A stretch of DNA of 15,068 bases from Actinomycetes bacterium (lineage in GTDB: Bacteria; Actinomycetota; Acidimicrobiia; Acidimicrobiales; Microtrichaceae): contig JAEXGP010000107.1 in assembly GCA_023450775.1 (NCBI GenBank), positions 1 to 15,068 on the forward strand. Reading direction: 5' to 3'. The notes under the pieces were generated by a model. It worked only from the letters and a program-made list of their open reading frames with translations. It searched no databases and was not told where the DNA came from. Each line of letters starts with the position of its first letter. The first letter of the stretch is position 1. The translations under genes were made by a program, and so were the position numbers. Positions 14,060 to 15,068 of this stretch are shown here, piece after piece.

Positions 14060-14473
14060 TCAGTCGACGACCTTGATCGCGCCGAACATGCCCTTGGTCT
14101 TGGAGCCGTGCAGCGAGCAGTAGTAGCCGAACTCGCCCGTCTCCTCGAAGGTCCGGGAGGCTTCCATGCCGGGATCCAGCTGATCGACCGGGATCTCCAC
14201 GAAATCGCCCTCGTCGTCGGGCAGCACGTTGTGGCGGTTCCGCCCGGTGTTCTCCCAGGTGACCTTCGTGCCCTTCTTCACCTCGATGAACTGGGGCACG
14301 TAGATGTTGTCCCGGGCGTCGATCGTGACCGACTTCCCGGATGCCTTCTCCCACGTCTCGCCTGCGGGCAGGTCATACGTGGAGGAGCTACCGCCGCCGC
14401 TGCACGCCGCGAGGCCGATGCCGACCGCTGCGACGAGCACGACCCTGAACCCCCTGGGCAACCGCTGCATCAC
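14060..14473 (-). CDS. Cupredoxin (plastocyanin/azurin-like) copper lipoprotein
   Basis: This 137-residue protein has a signal peptide with a clear lipobox LAAC (Cys24), so it should be lipid-anchored outside the membrane. The single cupredoxin domain includes YVPQFIEVKKGTKVTWENTG, followed by the type 1 copper ligands His81 (in NRHNVLP), Cys119 and His122 (in YYCSLHG) and Met129 (in KGMFG). The complete set implies a blue copper electron carrier or copper-binding protein. Start choice: ATG 14470 and an adjacent in-frame GTG 14473 are both possible. The TACAGT box at 14481-14486 ends 8 nt before the GTG, the spacing seen at neighbouring leaderless genes, so 14473 is given. Its partner oxidase or reductase is not in view; the divergent beta-helix gene is the nearest candidate associate. 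Confidence 0.93.
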   Translation of the reverse strand: MMQRLPRGFRVVLVAAVGIGLAACSGGGSSSTYDLPAGETWEKASGKSVTIDARDNIYVPQFIEVKKGTKVTWENTGRNRHNVLPDDEGDFVEIPVDQLDPGMEASRTFEETGEFGYYCSLHGSKTKGMFGAIKVVD

Positions 14474-14480
14474 CCGAAGG

Positions 14481-14486
14481 ACTGTA
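14481..14486 (-). promoter_or_regulatory. Candidate -10 box (TACAGT, minus strand) for the cupredoxin gene
   Basis: TACAGT on the minus strand is preceded, about 17 bases upstream, by TTGGGACA, which resembles a -35 element. Transcription would begin near 14474, at the start codon. Confidence 0.5.
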
Positions 14487-14490
14487 TGGT
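14485..14490 (+). promoter_or_regulatory. Possible -10 box (TATGGT) for the beta-helix gene, overlapping the divergent promoter
   Basis: TATGGT fits TANNNT and would start transcripts near 14497, leaving a 55-nt leader with AGGGGG before GTG 14552. It shares two bases with the -10 of the opposite cupredoxin promoter. No -35 is clear; TATCGA nearer the gene is a weaker alternative. Confidence 0.3.
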
Positions 14491-14551
14491 CGGGCCCGCA
14501 CCCTGTCCCAATCGGATCGGGTCCGGGGCACGTATCGAACAGGGGGCCGGA

Positions 14552-15068
14552 GTGGACGACAGGTCGATGGGACGCGGACGGATCGTGCTCGCGGCGGTGC
14601 TCGCCGCAGCGGCACTGCTGGCGGGCGCGTGCGCGTCCGACGACGGCGACGAGAAGTCGACGGACGCGACGGTCGCGGGCGCCACCGACGGCGTCATCCG
14701 AGTGCCGCAGGACGCCAAGACCATCCAGGCGGCCGTGAACTCGGCGAAGGAGGGCGACCTGATCCTCGTCGACGAGGGCGTGTACCACGAGGCGGTCGAC
14801 GTGGAGACCGCCGACATCACCATCCGCGGCGTCGACCGCAACAAGGTGATCCTGGACGGCGAGTTCGAGCTCGAGAACGGCATCCGGGTGCTCGACACCG
14901 ACGGCGTGGTGGTCGAGAACATGACGGCCCGCAACTACGTCTCGAACGGCTTCTACTGGACCGGCTCGGACCGCTACCGCGGCTCGTACCTCACCGCCTA
15001 CCGCAACGGCGACTACGGCGTCTACGCGTTCGACGCCTACCACGGCCAGTTCGACCACAGCTACGCCT
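14552..15068 (+). CDS. Exported right-handed beta-helix (NosD/pectate-lyase-like) protein, 3' end cut by the window
   Basis: The frame is open to the window end (172 residues seen). GTG 14552 has AGGGGG at 14541-14546 five bases upstream; ATG 14567 is an alternative giving a cleaner basic n-region. A hydrophobic signal (VLAAVLAAAALLAGAC) ends at Cys27 with a relaxed lipobox, followed by an acidic linker. Residues 49-130 then show the start of a parallel beta-helix: VIRVPQDAKTIQAAVNSAKEGDLILV, EGVYHEAVDV and ADITIRGVDRNKVILDG, then the turn-by-turn pattern GIRVLDTDGVVVENMTARNY. This is the pattern of surface carbohydrate-active or NosD-like proteins. It is probably a surface or exported protein; enzymatic function cannot be told from the N-terminal part. 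It is divergent from the cupredoxin gene with 78 bp between starts. Confidence 0.85.
   Translation, partial: MDDRSMGRGRIVLAAVLAAAALLAGACASDDGDEKSTDATVAGATDGVIRVPQDAKTIQAAVNSAKEGDLILVDEGVYHEAVDVETADITIRGVDRNKVILDGEFELENGIRVLDTDGVVVENMTARNYVSNGFYWTGSDRYRGSYLTAYRNGDYGVYAFDAYHGQFDHSYA

Noticed and set aside
14474..15058. Extension of the cupredoxin frame upstream across the divergent gene
   Set aside because: The extension runs antisense through the beta-helix gene; the signal peptide and promoter place the start at 14470-14473.

Overview
The window reads as chromosomal housekeeping DNA from a high-GC Gram-positive bacterium of the Actinomycetota. GC looks near 70% by eye (not counted). The gene order uncharacterised radical SAM protein, DUF2344 protein, RNase E/G, rplU and rpmA, followed further on by obgE and proB, is the usual actinobacterial arrangement. 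The YELxLGG form of MurJ, an Obg with a C-terminal OCT domain and TAGNNT promoters placed directly before start codons also fit. An Acidimicrobiia-like lineage is a reasonable guess, not a demonstration.

Layout. (1) 1-4610, plus strand: 3' part of a TIGR03960-type radical SAM gene, a 4-bp-overlapping DUF2344 gene, a short RNase E/G with a long disordered N-terminus containing a 15-bp tandem repeat, then rplU and rpmA behind their own promoter, closed by a strong hairpin. (2) 4645-7982: an accessory block of a VOC protein (plus strand) converging on a dNTP triphosphohydrolase, with an acyl-CoA synthetase upstream of the latter on the minus strand. This block separates rplU-rpmA from obgE-proB. 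(3) 8089-10546, plus strand: obgE and proB, overlapping by 4 bp; proA does not follow. (4) 10616-13983, minus strand: an unrecognised membrane/coiled-coil protein and murJ (4-bp overlap), then pspA behind its own promoter. This is an envelope-related group. (5) 14060-15068: a cupredoxin lipoprotein and a divergent exported beta-helix protein that runs off the window, sharing a 78-bp promoter region.

Functionally, region 1 joins RNA turnover and ribosome assembly to an uncharacterised radical SAM pair. Region 3 joins ribosome assembly (Obg) to the first step of proline synthesis. Region 4 groups lipid II flipping with membrane-stress protection. The most useful recurring signal is a TANNNT -10 box ending 7-11 nt before the start codon at six genes (rplU, the VOC gene, the dNTPase, obgE, pspA and the cupredoxin gene). 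This implies leaderless or nearly leaderless mRNAs and decides several start codons.

No stretch longer than 300 bases lacks a gene. The longest gap is 7942-8102 and holds two divergent promoters. I saw no tRNA, rRNA, CRISPR array, insertion sequence or phage gene. I also saw no convincing unknown defence or mobile system. The least understood items are the radical SAM/DUF2344 pair, the membrane protein beside murJ, and the copper-protein/beta-helix pair.
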